DNA of 64,000 nt from Rhodobacter sp. (GTDB lineage: Bacteria; Pseudomonadota; Alphaproteobacteria; Rhodobacterales; Rhodobacteraceae), in the NCBI GenBank assembly GCA_030065095.1, contig JASJDP010000001.1, forward strand, positions 124,001 through 188,000, given 5' to 3'. The first letter of the stretch is position 1, and each line of letters opens with the position of its first letter. Both the position numbers and the translations under genes were made by a program. The notes beneath the pieces were generated by a model, which was not told the origin of the DNA, made no database searches, and saw nothing but the letters and a program-made list of their open reading frames with translations. Below, in pieces: positions 9,530 through 17,582 of the stretch.

Positions 9530-10287
9530 CCGTTTCCGTCGATCTCAATGCCGACATGGGCGAAAGCTTCGGCCCCTGGCCGATGGGCAGCGACGCCGCT
9601 TTGCTGAAGATCGTCAGTTCGGCCAATATCGCCTGCGGCTTCCACGCGGGCGATGCCGATGTGATGGCCAAGACGATGCGCCTGGCGGCGGAAAACGGCG
9701 TCGGCATCGGCGCGCATCCGGGGTTTCTGGACCTTCAGGGGTTCGGGCGCCGGCGGATGCAGGTGCCGCTGCCGACGCTTGGCAACTGGGTCCGGTATCA
9801 GTTGGGCGCAGCGCAGGCGATGGCGAAGGCAGCGGGCGGCACCGTGCGGCATCTGAAACTGCATGGCGCGCTTGCCAATATGTGCAGCGAGGATGCCGCG
9901 ATGGCGCGTGGCTGCTACGAGGCGGCGCTGGAAATCGATCCCGACATCATCGTCATGGTGCTGGCGGCAACGGCTCAGGAGGATGCGGCAAAGGATCTCG
10001 GCTGCGCCTACGCCGCCGAGATCTTTGCCGACCGGGCCTATAACGACGACGCCACGCTGGTCGACCGCTCGTTGCCCGGCGCTGTGATCCATGACGCGGA
10101 CCATGCCGCCAGGCGGATCGTGGCAATGGTGCAGGCGGGTGCGATCATCACCGAAAGCGGCAAGCATATCCCCAGCCGTATCGATACAATCTGCGTCCAT
10201 GGCGACAACGCCGAGGCGGTGGCTCTGTCGGGCGCGGTGCGTGCCGGACTCGAAGCCGCGGGGATTGCCGTGAAAACGTTTGGCTGA
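9526..10287 (+). CDS. pxpA: 5-oxoprolinase subunit PxpA (LamB/YcsF family)
   Basis: 253 residues, family-typical. The N-terminus DLNADMGESFGPW, then SANIACGFHAGD and GAHPGFLD, are hallmark LamB/YcsF motifs; KLHGALANMC and the C-terminal CVHGDN are also present. PxpA supplies the hydrolase half of the enzyme that makes glutamate from pyroglutamate. It is the last gene of the coupled permease-pxpBCA group; a GC-rich hairpin (10364-10383) lies 80 bp downstream. Confidence 0.93.
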   Translation: MTVSVDLNADMGESFGPWPMGSDAALLKIVSSANIACGFHAGDADVMAKTMRLAAENGVGIGAHPGFLDLQGFGRRRMQVPLPTLGNWVRYQLGAAQAMAKAAGGTVRHLKLHGALANMCSEDAAMARGCYEAALEIDPDIIVMVLAATAQEDAAKDLGCAYAAEIFADRAYNDDATLVDRSLPGAVIHDADHAARRIVAMVQAGAIITESGKHIPSRIDTICVHGDNAEAVALSGAVRAGLEAAGIAVKTFG

Positions 10288-10363
10288 AGCCTGATGGACG
10301 CCGCGCGACTCGCGTGCGGATGTGACCGGGAGCGGGCATTGCCTATCGGACGCGATGCCACGC

Positions 10364-10383
10364 CGGGGGGCCTATACCCCCCG
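10364..10383 (+). terminator. GC hairpin after pxpA (possible Rho-assisted end)
   Basis: CGGGGGG and CCCCCCG form a 7-bp stem around a 6-base loop. There is no following T-tract, so this is a candidate pause or processing hairpin rather than a clear intrinsic terminator. Confidence 0.4.
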
Positions 10384-10496
10384 ATCCGCGCTGAAATTCA
10401 CATCGGTGTCCACCAGCCCCCAACACGCCTCAGGTTGTGCTGGACGATGCTGCCGTGGTGACTGTAACCTCGGGAAATTCCCTTGGGAGACGACAG

Positions 10497-11471
10497 ATGG
10501 CCTATGCAATTGCCGCCGGCGAACCGGGCGGAACCGAGTTTCTGAAACGGATCGGGATCACCCCGCCGACACCAGGACCCGGTGAAGTACTGGTCAGGCA
10601 GACCGCCGTGGGCGTGAATTTCATCGACGTCTATATCCGCACGGGCGCCTATCCCTGGCCGGTCGACAAGGACCTGATCCTGGGCTGCGAGGGCGCGGGC
10701 GTGGTCGAGGCGGTGGGACCCGAGGTCGAGGGCTTCTCGATGGGCGACCGTGTGGCCTATACGGTGCCGAACGGCGCCTATGCCACGCACCGGACCGTGC
10801 CCGCGAAGATGCTGGTGCACCTGCCCGACGGCGTCAGCGACGAAGAGGCCGCAGGCGCCATGCTGAAGGGGCTGACCGCGTATTACCTGCTGCATGACAG
10901 CTATCGGGTGAAACCGGACGAGACGGTGCTGTTTCATGCAGCCGCCGGAGGCGTCGGGCTGCTGGCCGGACAGTGGATGGCGGCGATGGGCGCGCGCGCG
11001 ATCGGAACTGCGGGCGGTGCGGCAAAGGGCAGGCTGGCGCTGGCAAACGGCTATGCCGAGGTGATCGACTACCGGTCCGAGGATTTCGTGGCACGGGTGA
11101 AGGACCTGACCGGAGGCACAGGCGTGGCGGCTGTCTATGACAGCGTCGGCAAGGATACGGTCGCAGGCTCGCTCGACTGTCTGACGACCTTCGGCACATT
11201 GGTGAGCTTCGGGCAGAGCTCCGGTGCGCCGGACGATTTCCGCATTGCGCACCTGGCCCGCGGGTCGCTGCGCCTGCAGCGCCCGACGCTGTTTCACTAC
11301 GCGGCGTCGCGCGACTGGCTGGAAACGGCCTCGGCCGCCCTGTTCGGGGCGATTGCGGACGGGATACTAAAGATCAACATCGGAGCACGGCGGCCCTTGG
11401 CCGAGGCCGCTGCGGCGCATGACGATCTGGAGGATCGCAAGACCACGGGCTCAACGGTGCTGATTCCCTAA
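10497..11471 (+). CDS. NADPH:quinone oxidoreductase (zeta-crystallin/Qor type MDR)
   Basis: 324 residues from the ATG at 10497, which follows GGGAGA. The GroES-like N-terminal domain (VGVNFIDVYIRTGAY) and the Rossmann segment AAAGGVGLLAGQWMAAMGARAIG are typical of quinone oxidoreductases; the zinc ligands of alcohol dehydrogenases are absent, as expected. It reduces quinones or other enones using NADPH in the cytoplasm. It is 209 bp from pxpA with its own ribosome site, so it may be an independent stress or housekeeping gene. Confidence 0.88.
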   Translation: MAYAIAAGEPGGTEFLKRIGITPPTPGPGEVLVRQTAVGVNFIDVYIRTGAYPWPVDKDLILGCEGAGVVEAVGPEVEGFSMGDRVAYTVPNGAYATHRTVPAKMLVHLPDGVSDEEAAGAMLKGLTAYYLLHDSYRVKPDETVLFHAAAGGVGLLAGQWMAAMGARAIGTAGGAAKGRLALANGYAEVIDYRSEDFVARVKDLTGGTGVAAVYDSVGKDTVAGSLDCLTTFGTLVSFGQSSGAPDDFRIAHLARGSLRLQRPTLFHYAASRDWLETASAALFGAIADGILKINIGARRPLAEAAAAHDDLEDRKTTGSTVLIP

Positions 11472-11474
11472 GGC

Positions 11475-11545
11475 AAGGTGCCATTTCGGACCGATCGCGA
11501 GGTCGGTTCCGGCCTGAAGGTGCCATTCGCAACCAGTCTTCAGGC
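11475..11545. repeat. Short direct and inverted repeats in spacer
   Basis: AAGGTGCCATT occurs at 11475 and again at 11517, and GCCTGAAG (11512) pairs with CTTCAGGC (11538). The rest of the 255-bp convergent spacer to 11726 shows nothing recognisable. Confidence 0.5.
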
Positions 11546-11726
11546 GCAGAATCAAGGCCGAAGGCCACCGCGCCATCGCCGACCCTCCCCGCGGGCCGGC
11601 GTCGGCACGTCTCCTGGCATGAACGGCAGGCGGCCGCTCCGTTCCAAAACAGGTCGAACAGCGGTTCCGCCGTTTCTCATTCCGATCCATTGCAGCGCGT
11701 CTCTGGGGACTCTCCGCACCATTCGG

Positions 11727-12167
11727 CTACCCCAGACGCACCAGAACGACACCCGCCAGAACCAGGGCCAGACCGGCGGCCTTGGCCCAGCTGATCGCCT
11801 GCACAGCCATGCCGAAGGCACCGGACTGGTCGATCAGCGCCGAACCGACAAGCTGTCCCGCGATCAGGCAGACAAAGAACACCGCCGCGCCGGTTGCCGG
11901 GGCGATGGCTGCACCGCCGGCGACAACCGCGGCACCGATCAACCCGCCGAACACCACCCACCATGGCAGCGACACAATGGCAGGGGGGCGCAGGGTACCT
12001 CCTGCGAAGGGCAAGAGGATCAGCAATGTCGCCAGCGTGATCGCCACCGACAGCGCGGCCGCAGCGATCGGGGTTCCCAGCGTCCTGACGGCCACCCCGT
12101 TGATCGACGGTTGCGCCGAAAACGCCATGCCAATGGCAAAGGCGCTCAGCAGATAGACCCAATTCAT
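11727..12167 (-). CDS. YdcZ/DUF606-type DMT superfamily permease
   Basis: 146 residues with five hydrophobic segments (about residues 1-17, 32-53, 66-90, 92-112 and 125-145), matching the half-size YdcZ family of drug/metabolite transporters, which act as dimers. The family signature NWVYLLSAFAIGMAFSAQPSIN opens the protein. Substrate unknown. It lies just downstream of the sugar transferase on the same strand but reads from its own start 24 bp past that gene. Confidence 0.8.
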   Translation of the reverse strand: MNWVYLLSAFAIGMAFSAQPSINGVAVRTLGTPIAAAALSVAITLATLLILLPFAGGTLRPPAIVSLPWWVVFGGLIGAAVVAGGAAIAPATGAAVFFVCLIAGQLVGSALIDQSGAFGMAVQAISWAKAAGLALVLAGVVLVRLG

Positions 12168-12190
12168 CCCGCGTCTCCCAATTCCTGCGA

Positions 12191-12802
12191 TTACATCCAG
12201 CCCGCCGCCCGGGCTGCCGTCATGCCGATGAGCCGCAGGTCCATCGCCATCGACCGGCGGCGCTGATAGATCAGGTCCAGCCGCGCCTTGCGCGCCACCA
12301 CGCGGCGGTCATAGACCGCGCGGGCCTCTTCCGGCGTGCCGCAAGCTGCCATCAGCCATTCCTCGTGGCGGTGAAAATAAAGCGTGGCAAGGCCGGTAAT
12401 GCCCGGCCGGCTTTGCAGGACCTGCGCATAGAGTTCGGGGAACCGCGCGACCACCGAAGGCAAGGGCGGGCGCGGCCCGACAAAGCTGATATCTCCCTTC
12501 AGCACGTTCCAGAGCTGCGGGATCTCGTCCATCCGGGTCCGCCGCAGAATCTGGCCGATGCGGGTCACCTGCCCCGCCTTGTGCCCGCCCGAAACGCCGC
12601 CGTCGCCCGCGGACGGGGCCATGGTGCGGAACTTCCAAAGGCGAAAGCTTTTCTGCGCCGTCTTCATGCGGTCCGAGACGAAGAATACCGGACGCCCGTC
12701 ACGCAGCAGGATCAGCGCGGCAATCGCCAGCATCACGGGCAAAAGCGCGATGGACAGACCCAGTGCCAGGAGAATATCGAAGATCCGCTTGCCCGGTGTC
12801 AC
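12191..12802 (-). CDS. Small sugar-phosphate transferase (bacterial sugar transferase, PglC/WbaP-C type)
   Basis: 203 residues from the GTG at 12802; an AGGAGG lies 12 bases upstream, slightly far, so the start is moderately certain. A single re-entrant hydrophobic helix (about 10-33) is followed by the monotopic phosphoglycosyl transferase signature: LWKFRTM, the catalytic Asp-Glu pair at D92-E93 (RRTRMDEIPQLWNVLKGD), SFVGPRP and RPGITGLA. It transfers a sugar-1-phosphate to undecaprenyl phosphate at the inner membrane, starting a surface glycan. No glycosyltransferase, flippase or polymerase genes are nearby, which is unusual. Confidence 0.88.
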   Translation of the reverse strand: MTPGKRIFDILLALGLSIALLPVMLAIAALILLRDGRPVFFVSDRMKTAQKSFRLWKFRTMAPSAGDGGVSGGHKAGQVTRIGQILRRTRMDEIPQLWNVLKGDISFVGPRPPLPSVVARFPELYAQVLQSRPGITGLATLYFHRHEEWLMAACGTPEEARAVYDRRVVARKARLDLIYQRRRSMAMDLRLIGMTAARAAGWM

Positions 12803-13109
12803 CGCCCTGCTCCGCCTCCTGAGTACACCAACCCGCTCCCGCGGTCCTGCGTGCGGACTGTATCGTCGCGCGCCGGCCGCCGCCACCGGCAAGCGTTTGT
12901 GGTTGCGCCTGATGATTCTATGCCACGGGACCTTGGGCGAGGGCCGGGAAACCCAGGTCCGTCGCGACGATGGCTCACAATGCCGGCAGATGGACTCCGG
13001 CCCATGTGCCGGCCCGACCAGTGTGCATTCCGCTCCGTCCGGACGCGACCATTGCCAAATACGGCCTGACGGCCCTACCAATCGGACACCCCAACCCGGA
13101 GCGAAACCC
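12803..13109. other. Divergent spacer, no gene seen
   Basis: 307 bp between the sugar transferase and the ZnuA-like gene. It contains an inverted repeat (GCCGGCA at 12982, TGCCGGC at 13007, 18-base loop). I see no Zur-like operator and no convincing open frame. Confidence 0.6.
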
Positions 13110-14006
13110 ATGCTGCGCATTTTGATTACACTTATTCTCGGCCTCGCCCCGTTCTCCCAGGCCGGCGCGTTGACCGTGGTCACCGACATTCCGCCGGTCC
13201 ACGCGCTTGTCGCCGGCGTCGCGGGTGAGACCGCCGACATTCGCCTGCTTTACGATGGCATGCCCGGGTCCAAGGGCCTGTCGCCGCGCCAGCAGACCGC
13301 ACTTGACGGTGCTGACTTGGTGATCTGGGTGGGCCCCGAGCTGTCGCCGGCGCTGGCTGCAAGGCTGCGGGCCGAAGGCGCGCCGCCATCTCTGCCGCTC
13401 CTGGCGCTCGAGCCACTTCCGCTGCGATTCGAAGGTTGGGCGGCGACCTTCGCCGATGCGTTGCCCGATCTCACCCCGGGGATGTCGCGGACCGACCTGC
13501 TGCACGCCGCCGAGGACGGGCACGACCACGGCGTCCACGATCACGGCCCGGTCAATCCGTTTGTCTGGCTCGATCCGTCGAACGCGGCCTGGTTCGTCGA
13601 GGTCATCCGCTGGCAGCTGACGGCGCTGGCCCCCGCGAACGCCGAGACATACCGGAGGAACGCCGAAACGGTGCTGGGCGAATTGGCGGACCTGTCGGCT
13701 GCGATGCCTGCGATCCTTGCTCCGGTCCGCCGCGTGACTCTGATCCCCAGCGCCGAAGGCATGCTCTATTTCCTGGTGCGGCAGGACGTGCTGATCGGCT
13801 TGGACGGCGCCATCGACGACGTGGATGGCGCCGAAGGGATCCGCGCCTGCCAGTTCGTCGAACCAGGCGCCGATGCGTCCGAAATCGCCGACTCCAAGCA
13901 GGTCGAGGTCGATCTCTACGGCGCATCGCTGCCCGGAGGCGCGCAGCTTTATGAAACGCTTATCCGGAACCTGGCTGCAGCTGTCGCAGATTGTGCCGAC
14001 AAGTAA
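13110..14006 (+). CDS. ZnuA-like periplasmic metal-binding protein lacking the usual ligands
   Basis: 298 residues with a signal peptide (about 1-19) and the cluster A-I fold of zinc/manganese binding proteins: VTDIPPVHALVAGVAGE, LDGADLVIWVGPELSPAL, NPFVWLDPSNAAWF. A short His/Asp loop (GHDHGVHDHG, about 137-146) resembles the ZnuA metal-capturing loop. However, the EH pair expected after PGS is K55-G56, the His of NPHxWLxP is F151, and the third-ligand region reads GLDGA. No ABC ATPase or permease partner is adjacent. It could be a paralogue with another ligand or a metal chaperone. Confidence 0.75.
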   Translation: MLRILITLILGLAPFSQAGALTVVTDIPPVHALVAGVAGETADIRLLYDGMPGSKGLSPRQQTALDGADLVIWVGPELSPALAARLRAEGAPPSLPLLALEPLPLRFEGWAATFADALPDLTPGMSRTDLLHAAEDGHDHGVHDHGPVNPFVWLDPSNAAWFVEVIRWQLTALAPANAETYRRNAETVLGELADLSAAMPAILAPVRRVTLIPSAEGMLYFLVRQDVLIGLDGAIDDVDGAEGIRACQFVEPGADASEIADSKQVEVDLYGASLPGGAQLYETLIRNLAAAVADCADK

Positions 14007-14206
14007 CCGGGCGTTTCGGAGACAAGGCGACAATGCGATGAATTGGGATCACCTCTGACCCAAGCGGCCGTTGGCGTTCTTATGAAGAGCCTCGCCGTCG
14101 CCGACCCGCGGCGGGGCGGCGCCCCTTGAGTTCACGCCAGCGGCTGCGTGCCGGCGGCGGTTTCAGACCAAACCACAACCGCTTTCCCACCCAGCCTTAG
14201 TGCCTC

Positions 14207-15268
14207 CTACCGCAGCCGTTCCTCGCTTCCGGCGTCGAAGAAGTAGGCGTGGTCGGGATCAAAGGCCAGGCCGACCTGGGACCCGTGCGGCACGGGCTGG
14301 TCCTCGCGCGCTTCGACGATCAGCCGGTCGCCATTGGGCGCGTTGAGATAGACATAGGATACCCCGCCCAGGGATTCGGTCAGTTCGACACCGTGGGTCG
14401 TGCCCTCGGGGTCGATGGTCACGTGATTGGGCCGCAGGCCAACGGTCACGCCGGACCCGGCCCCCGGCAAGGCAACGGCTGTGGGGACCACGGCACCGCC
14501 CAGCCCGGGAACCTTCACGCCATCGCCCTCGACGGTCCCGCTGAAGAAATTCATGGACGGCGAACCGATGAAGCCGGCGACGAACCTGTTGTCGGGATCC
14601 CGGTATAGCTCTAGCGGCGCGCCGACCTGCTCGATCCGGCCCGCGCGCAGCACCACGATCTTGTCGGCCAGCGTCATCGCCTCGACCTGATCGTGGGTGA
14701 CGTAGATCATCGTCGCGCCAATCTCGTTGTGCAGGCGCGAGATTTCCACCCGCATCTCGACGCGCAGCTCGGCGTCGAGGTTCGACAGCGGCTCGTCGAA
14801 CAGAAACACTTCGGGACCCCGCACGATGGCGCGGCCGATCGCGACCCGTTGGCGCTGGCCGCCCGACAGCGCCTTGGGCTTGCGCTTGAGGTACTGATCG
14901 AGCTGCAGAATGCGGCTGGCTTCGCCCACCTTCGTCTTGATCTCGGACTTCGGCACACCGTTCATCTTCAGGCCAAAGCCCATGTTCTCCTCGACCGACA
15001 TATGCGGATAAAGCGCATAGGTCTGGAACACCATCGCCACGCCGCGTTCCGCCGGATCGATCCGGGTGACGTCGCGGCTGCCGATTTCGATCGAACCGTC
15101 GGTGGTCTCCTCGAGCCCCGCCACCATGCGCAAAAGGGTGGACTTGCCGCAGCCCGACGGGCCGACGAAGACGCAGAATTCGCCATCCTCGATCTGCAGG
15201 TCGACCCCATGGATCACCTGCACATCGCCGAACCGTTTGATCGCATTCTTGAGTGTCACGCCTGACAT
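14207..15268 (-). CDS. Sugar ABC transporter ATP-binding protein (UgpC/MsmK/MalK type)
   Basis: 353 residues. Walker A GPSGCGKST (36-44), Q-loop VFQTYALYP, signature LSGGQRQR, Walker B FLFDEPLSNLD, and a C-terminal TOBE/OB regulatory domain from about residue 240. It is the energising subunit for CUT1 permeases; the binding protein and both permeases encoded at 16221-19368 are the natural partners, although this gene faces the other way, downstream of iclR. Four bases separate it from the IclR stop, so the two are cotranscribed. Confidence 0.93.
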   Translation of the reverse strand: MSGVTLKNAIKRFGDVQVIHGVDLQIEDGEFCVFVGPSGCGKSTLLRMVAGLEETTDGSIEIGSRDVTRIDPAERGVAMVFQTYALYPHMSVEENMGFGLKMNGVPKSEIKTKVGEASRILQLDQYLKRKPKALSGGQRQRVAIGRAIVRGPEVFLFDEPLSNLDAELRVEMRVEISRLHNEIGATMIYVTHDQVEAMTLADKIVVLRAGRIEQVGAPLELYRDPDNRFVAGFIGSPSMNFFSGTVEGDGVKVPGLGGAVVPTAVALPGAGSGVTVGLRPNHVTIDPEGTTHGVELTESLGGVSYVYLNAPNGDRLIVEAREDQPVPHGSQVGLAFDPDHAYFFDAGSEERLR

Positions 15269-15272
15269 GGAT

Positions 15273-16088
15273 TCACGTCCCCGCTGTCATGGTTTGTTTG
15301 GTTTTGCGGCCCTCGTAGGGGAACCGCCAGTTTTCGGCCTCGTCGGCGATGCGCGCGGCCACCGGCCGAATCAGCGGCACCAGCGCCTCGAGCCCGCCAA
15401 GGCTGGTGCGCGCGGTCGAACTGGTCACCGACAACGCCCCCAGCACCCGGCCCTTGCCGGTCAGAATGGGCATTGCGACGCAGATGATCCCCGGCTCGTG
15501 CTCTTCGCGGTCAAAGGCATAACCGCGTGCGTTTATTGCCTGCAGGTCGGCCCGCAACGCATCGGCATCGATCAACGTGTGCGGCGTGAAGCGATGAAAG
15601 CTTTGCTGCGAAAGCGCCTCTTGCAGAGCCGGTTCCTCCAAAAACGCCAGCATCGCCTTGCCGACGCCGGTGCAATAGGCCGGACCGACCTTGCCGGCCT
15701 CGGAATACATCTCGATCGGACGCGTGGCGTTGCGCTTGTCGACATAAAGCACCTGTCCGTGATCAAGCTGGGCAAGATGCACGGTCTCGCCGACTTTCTG
15801 GCTCAACGCCTCCAGATGCGGCCGCGCCACCGGAGCGAGCGAGCTTTGCTGCCAGGCCGCATGGGCCAGCCGCACAAGCCGGATGCCGAGGCTGTAAACC
15901 TGCCGGTCGGGATCGAAGCTGAGCATGCCCTGATGGGTCAATGTCTGCAGGTGCCGGTAAAGCGTCGCCTTGGGATAGGGGCTGGCCTCCAGCAAATCGG
16001 AAAACCGCACCGCACGGCCAAAGGATGCGACCCGGTCCAGGACGTCCAGCGCCTTGCCAACGGTTCCATCGCCTGTGGCCTGTGCCAT
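15273..16088 (-). CDS. IclR-family transcriptional regulator of the galactoside regulon
   Basis: 271 residues from the ATG at 16088, preceded by GGGGAGG; longer in-frame starts have no better site. Winged helix-turn-helix at about residues 10-70 (FSDLLEASPYPKATLYRHLQTL), then an effector-binding IclR domain with the conserved PAYCTGVGKAMLA segment. It is divergent from the galactoside operon and cotranscribed with its ATPase, so it is very likely the local regulator, probably responding to galactose, galactonate or a KDGal-type intermediate. Which ligand is not visible. Confidence 0.92.
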   Translation of the reverse strand: MAQATGDGTVGKALDVLDRVASFGRAVRFSDLLEASPYPKATLYRHLQTLTHQGMLSFDPDRQVYSLGIRLVRLAHAAWQQSSLAPVARPHLEALSQKVGETVHLAQLDHGQVLYVDKRNATRPIEMYSEAGKVGPAYCTGVGKAMLAFLEEPALQEALSQQSFHRFTPHTLIDADALRADLQAINARGYAFDREEHEPGIICVAMPILTGKGRVLGALSVTSSTARTSLGGLEALVPLIRPVAARIADEAENWRFPYEGRKTKQTMTAGT

Positions 16089-16138
16089 GGGCTTTCGTTC
16101 CTCCCCGTTTCCCTTTCCGCCCTTCCGGCAGGAAACTG

Positions 16139-16169
16139 TTGACAAGCCTAACCGAGTCGCGGTTATGAT
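16139..16169 (+). promoter_or_regulatory. Candidate sigma-70 promoter of the galactoside operon
   Basis: TTGACA at 16139-16144 and TATGAT at 16164-16169 are separated by 19 bases, about 50 bp upstream of the binding-protein start and next to the candidate IclR operator. The -35 box is perfect; the spacing is slightly long. Confidence 0.5.
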
Positions 16170-16187
16170 TTCAATATACAAAACTTA

Positions 16188-16204
16188 GTTTCACATAATG
16201 GAAC
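16188..16204. promoter_or_regulatory. Candidate IclR operator
   Basis: GTTTCA-N5-TGGAAC is a near-palindrome (one mismatch) resembling the GTTTCA/TGAAAC-like half-sites recognised by several IclR proteins. It sits between the predicted -10 box and the ribosome site of the binding protein, where a repressor would block transcription. Confidence 0.4.
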
Positions 16205-16220
16205 CACTAGGGAGGATACC

Positions 16221-17486
16221 ATGCGTTCCATGCTCAAAGCGTCCGTCGCGGCGCTGGCCGCTGCCGCAACCTTGGCCGGCGGCGCGTTTGCTGGCAGCCA
16301 CCAGCTGTCTGGAGATCTGAAGATCTTCCTCGACACCTCGAACCCCGCGCCCCGCGCCACCATGGAAGCGATGATCGCGCAGTTCCAGGACCTGCACCCC
16401 GATCTCAACATCGAGACCACGGTGATCGACCGGGAAGAGTACAAGACACAGATCCGCAACTTCCTGACGGCAAACCCGCCTGACGTGAACACCTGGTACG
16501 CCGCCAACCGCATGCGTCCTTATGTCGAGGCCGGCCTGTTCGAAGACGTCAGCGACCTGTGGATGGAGCCCGAGATTGCCGACAACCTCGCCTCGACCAA
16601 GGGCGCGATGACCATCGACGGCAAGCAGTGGGGCGTGCCCTATACCTACTATCAGTGGGGCGTCTACTATCGCAAAGACATCTATGAAGAGCTGGGGCTC
16701 AGCGAGCCGTCGAACTGGGACGAGTTCAAGGCGAATTGCCAGGCGATCCTCGATTCGGGCCGCAAGTGCTATACCATCGGCACCAAGTTCCTGTGGACCG
16801 CTGGCGGCTGGTTCGACTATCTGAACATGCGCACCAACGGCTTCGATTTCCACATGGACCTCGCCGGCGGCAACGTCTCGTGGGAGGACGACCGGGTCAA
16901 GCAGACCTTCATGAACTGGAAAGAGCTCATCGACATGGGCGCTTTCGTCGACAACCACCAGACCTATAGCTGGCAGGAAGCGCTGCCGTTCATGGTCAAC
17001 GGCGATGCCGTGCACTACCTGATGGGCAACTTCGCGGTAGCGCCGCTGCGCGATGCGGGTCTGACCGACGATCAGCTCGACTTCTACCAGTTCCCGGCGA
17101 TCAACCCCGACGTCGCACTGGCCGAAGACGCGCCGACCGACACGTTCCATATCCCGGCCAACGCCGCGAACAAGGACGCCGCGCGCGAATTCCTTCGCTT
17201 CGTCGTCTCGCCCGATGTGCAGACCGAAATCAACAACGGCGCGAACCTGGGCCAGTTGCCGGTCAACGCCATGTCCGGCGTCGATGACGACAAGTTCCTG
17301 AACGAAGGCTTCGCGATGCTGTCGTCGAACTCGCCCGGTGGCGTCGCCCAGTTCTGGGACCGCGACGCGCCGGCCGAGATGGCCAAGGTCTCGATGGAAG
17401 GCTTCCAGGAATTCATGGTCAAGCCCGACAACCTGGATCGCATCCTCGCCAAGCTCGAGCGTGCGCGCCAGCGCATCTATCGCTAA
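16221..17486 (+). CDS. Sugar ABC transporter substrate-binding protein (family 1, CUT1)
   Basis: 421 residues, start at 16221 preceded by AGGGAGG. Signal peptide about 1-24 (AGGAFAGSH). Typical family-1 features: IFLDTSNPAPRATMEAMIAQFQ after the N-terminus, then QWGVPYTYYQWGVYYRKDIYEELG. It is periplasmic and collects an oligosaccharide. The downstream alpha- and beta-galactosidases argue for alpha- and/or beta-galactosides such as raffinose-family sugars, galactosylglycerol or lactose-like sugars. First gene of an 11-gene + strand operon. Confidence 0.93.
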   Translation: MRSMLKASVAALAAAATLAGGAFAGSHQLSGDLKIFLDTSNPAPRATMEAMIAQFQDLHPDLNIETTVIDREEYKTQIRNFLTANPPDVNTWYAANRMRPYVEAGLFEDVSDLWMEPEIADNLASTKGAMTIDGKQWGVPYTYYQWGVYYRKDIYEELGLSEPSNWDEFKANCQAILDSGRKCYTIGTKFLWTAGGWFDYLNMRTNGFDFHMDLAGGNVSWEDDRVKQTFMNWKELIDMGAFVDNHQTYSWQEALPFMVNGDAVHYLMGNFAVAPLRDAGLTDDQLDFYQFPAINPDVALAEDAPTDTFHIPANAANKDAAREFLRFVVSPDVQTEINNGANLGQLPVNAMSGVDDDKFLNEGFAMLSSNSPGGVAQFWDRDAPAEMAKVSMEGFQEFMVKPDNLDRILAKLERARQRIYR

Positions 17487-17582
17487 CGCGAAACCGGGGC
17501 GGGCCGCATGGCCCGTCCCATCGGCCGGGACCACCCCCGGAGCCAAATTCGTTATGCCCTTTTAAGATGAAGGATCGCGGAC

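Noticed and set aside
10288-10496. Possible riboswitch before the quinone oxidoreductase
   Set aside because: Only one GC hairpin is visible; no recognisable riboswitch core.
11478-12266. + strand open frame across the YdcZ-like gene
   Set aside because: Translation is Arg/Gln/His-rich without hydrophobic segments or homology; the minus strand gives a typical five-span permease.
12558-14006. 482-codon version of the ZnuA-like gene
   Set aside because: The first 184 codons run through the divergent promoter region and lack any homology; the signal peptide begins at 13110.
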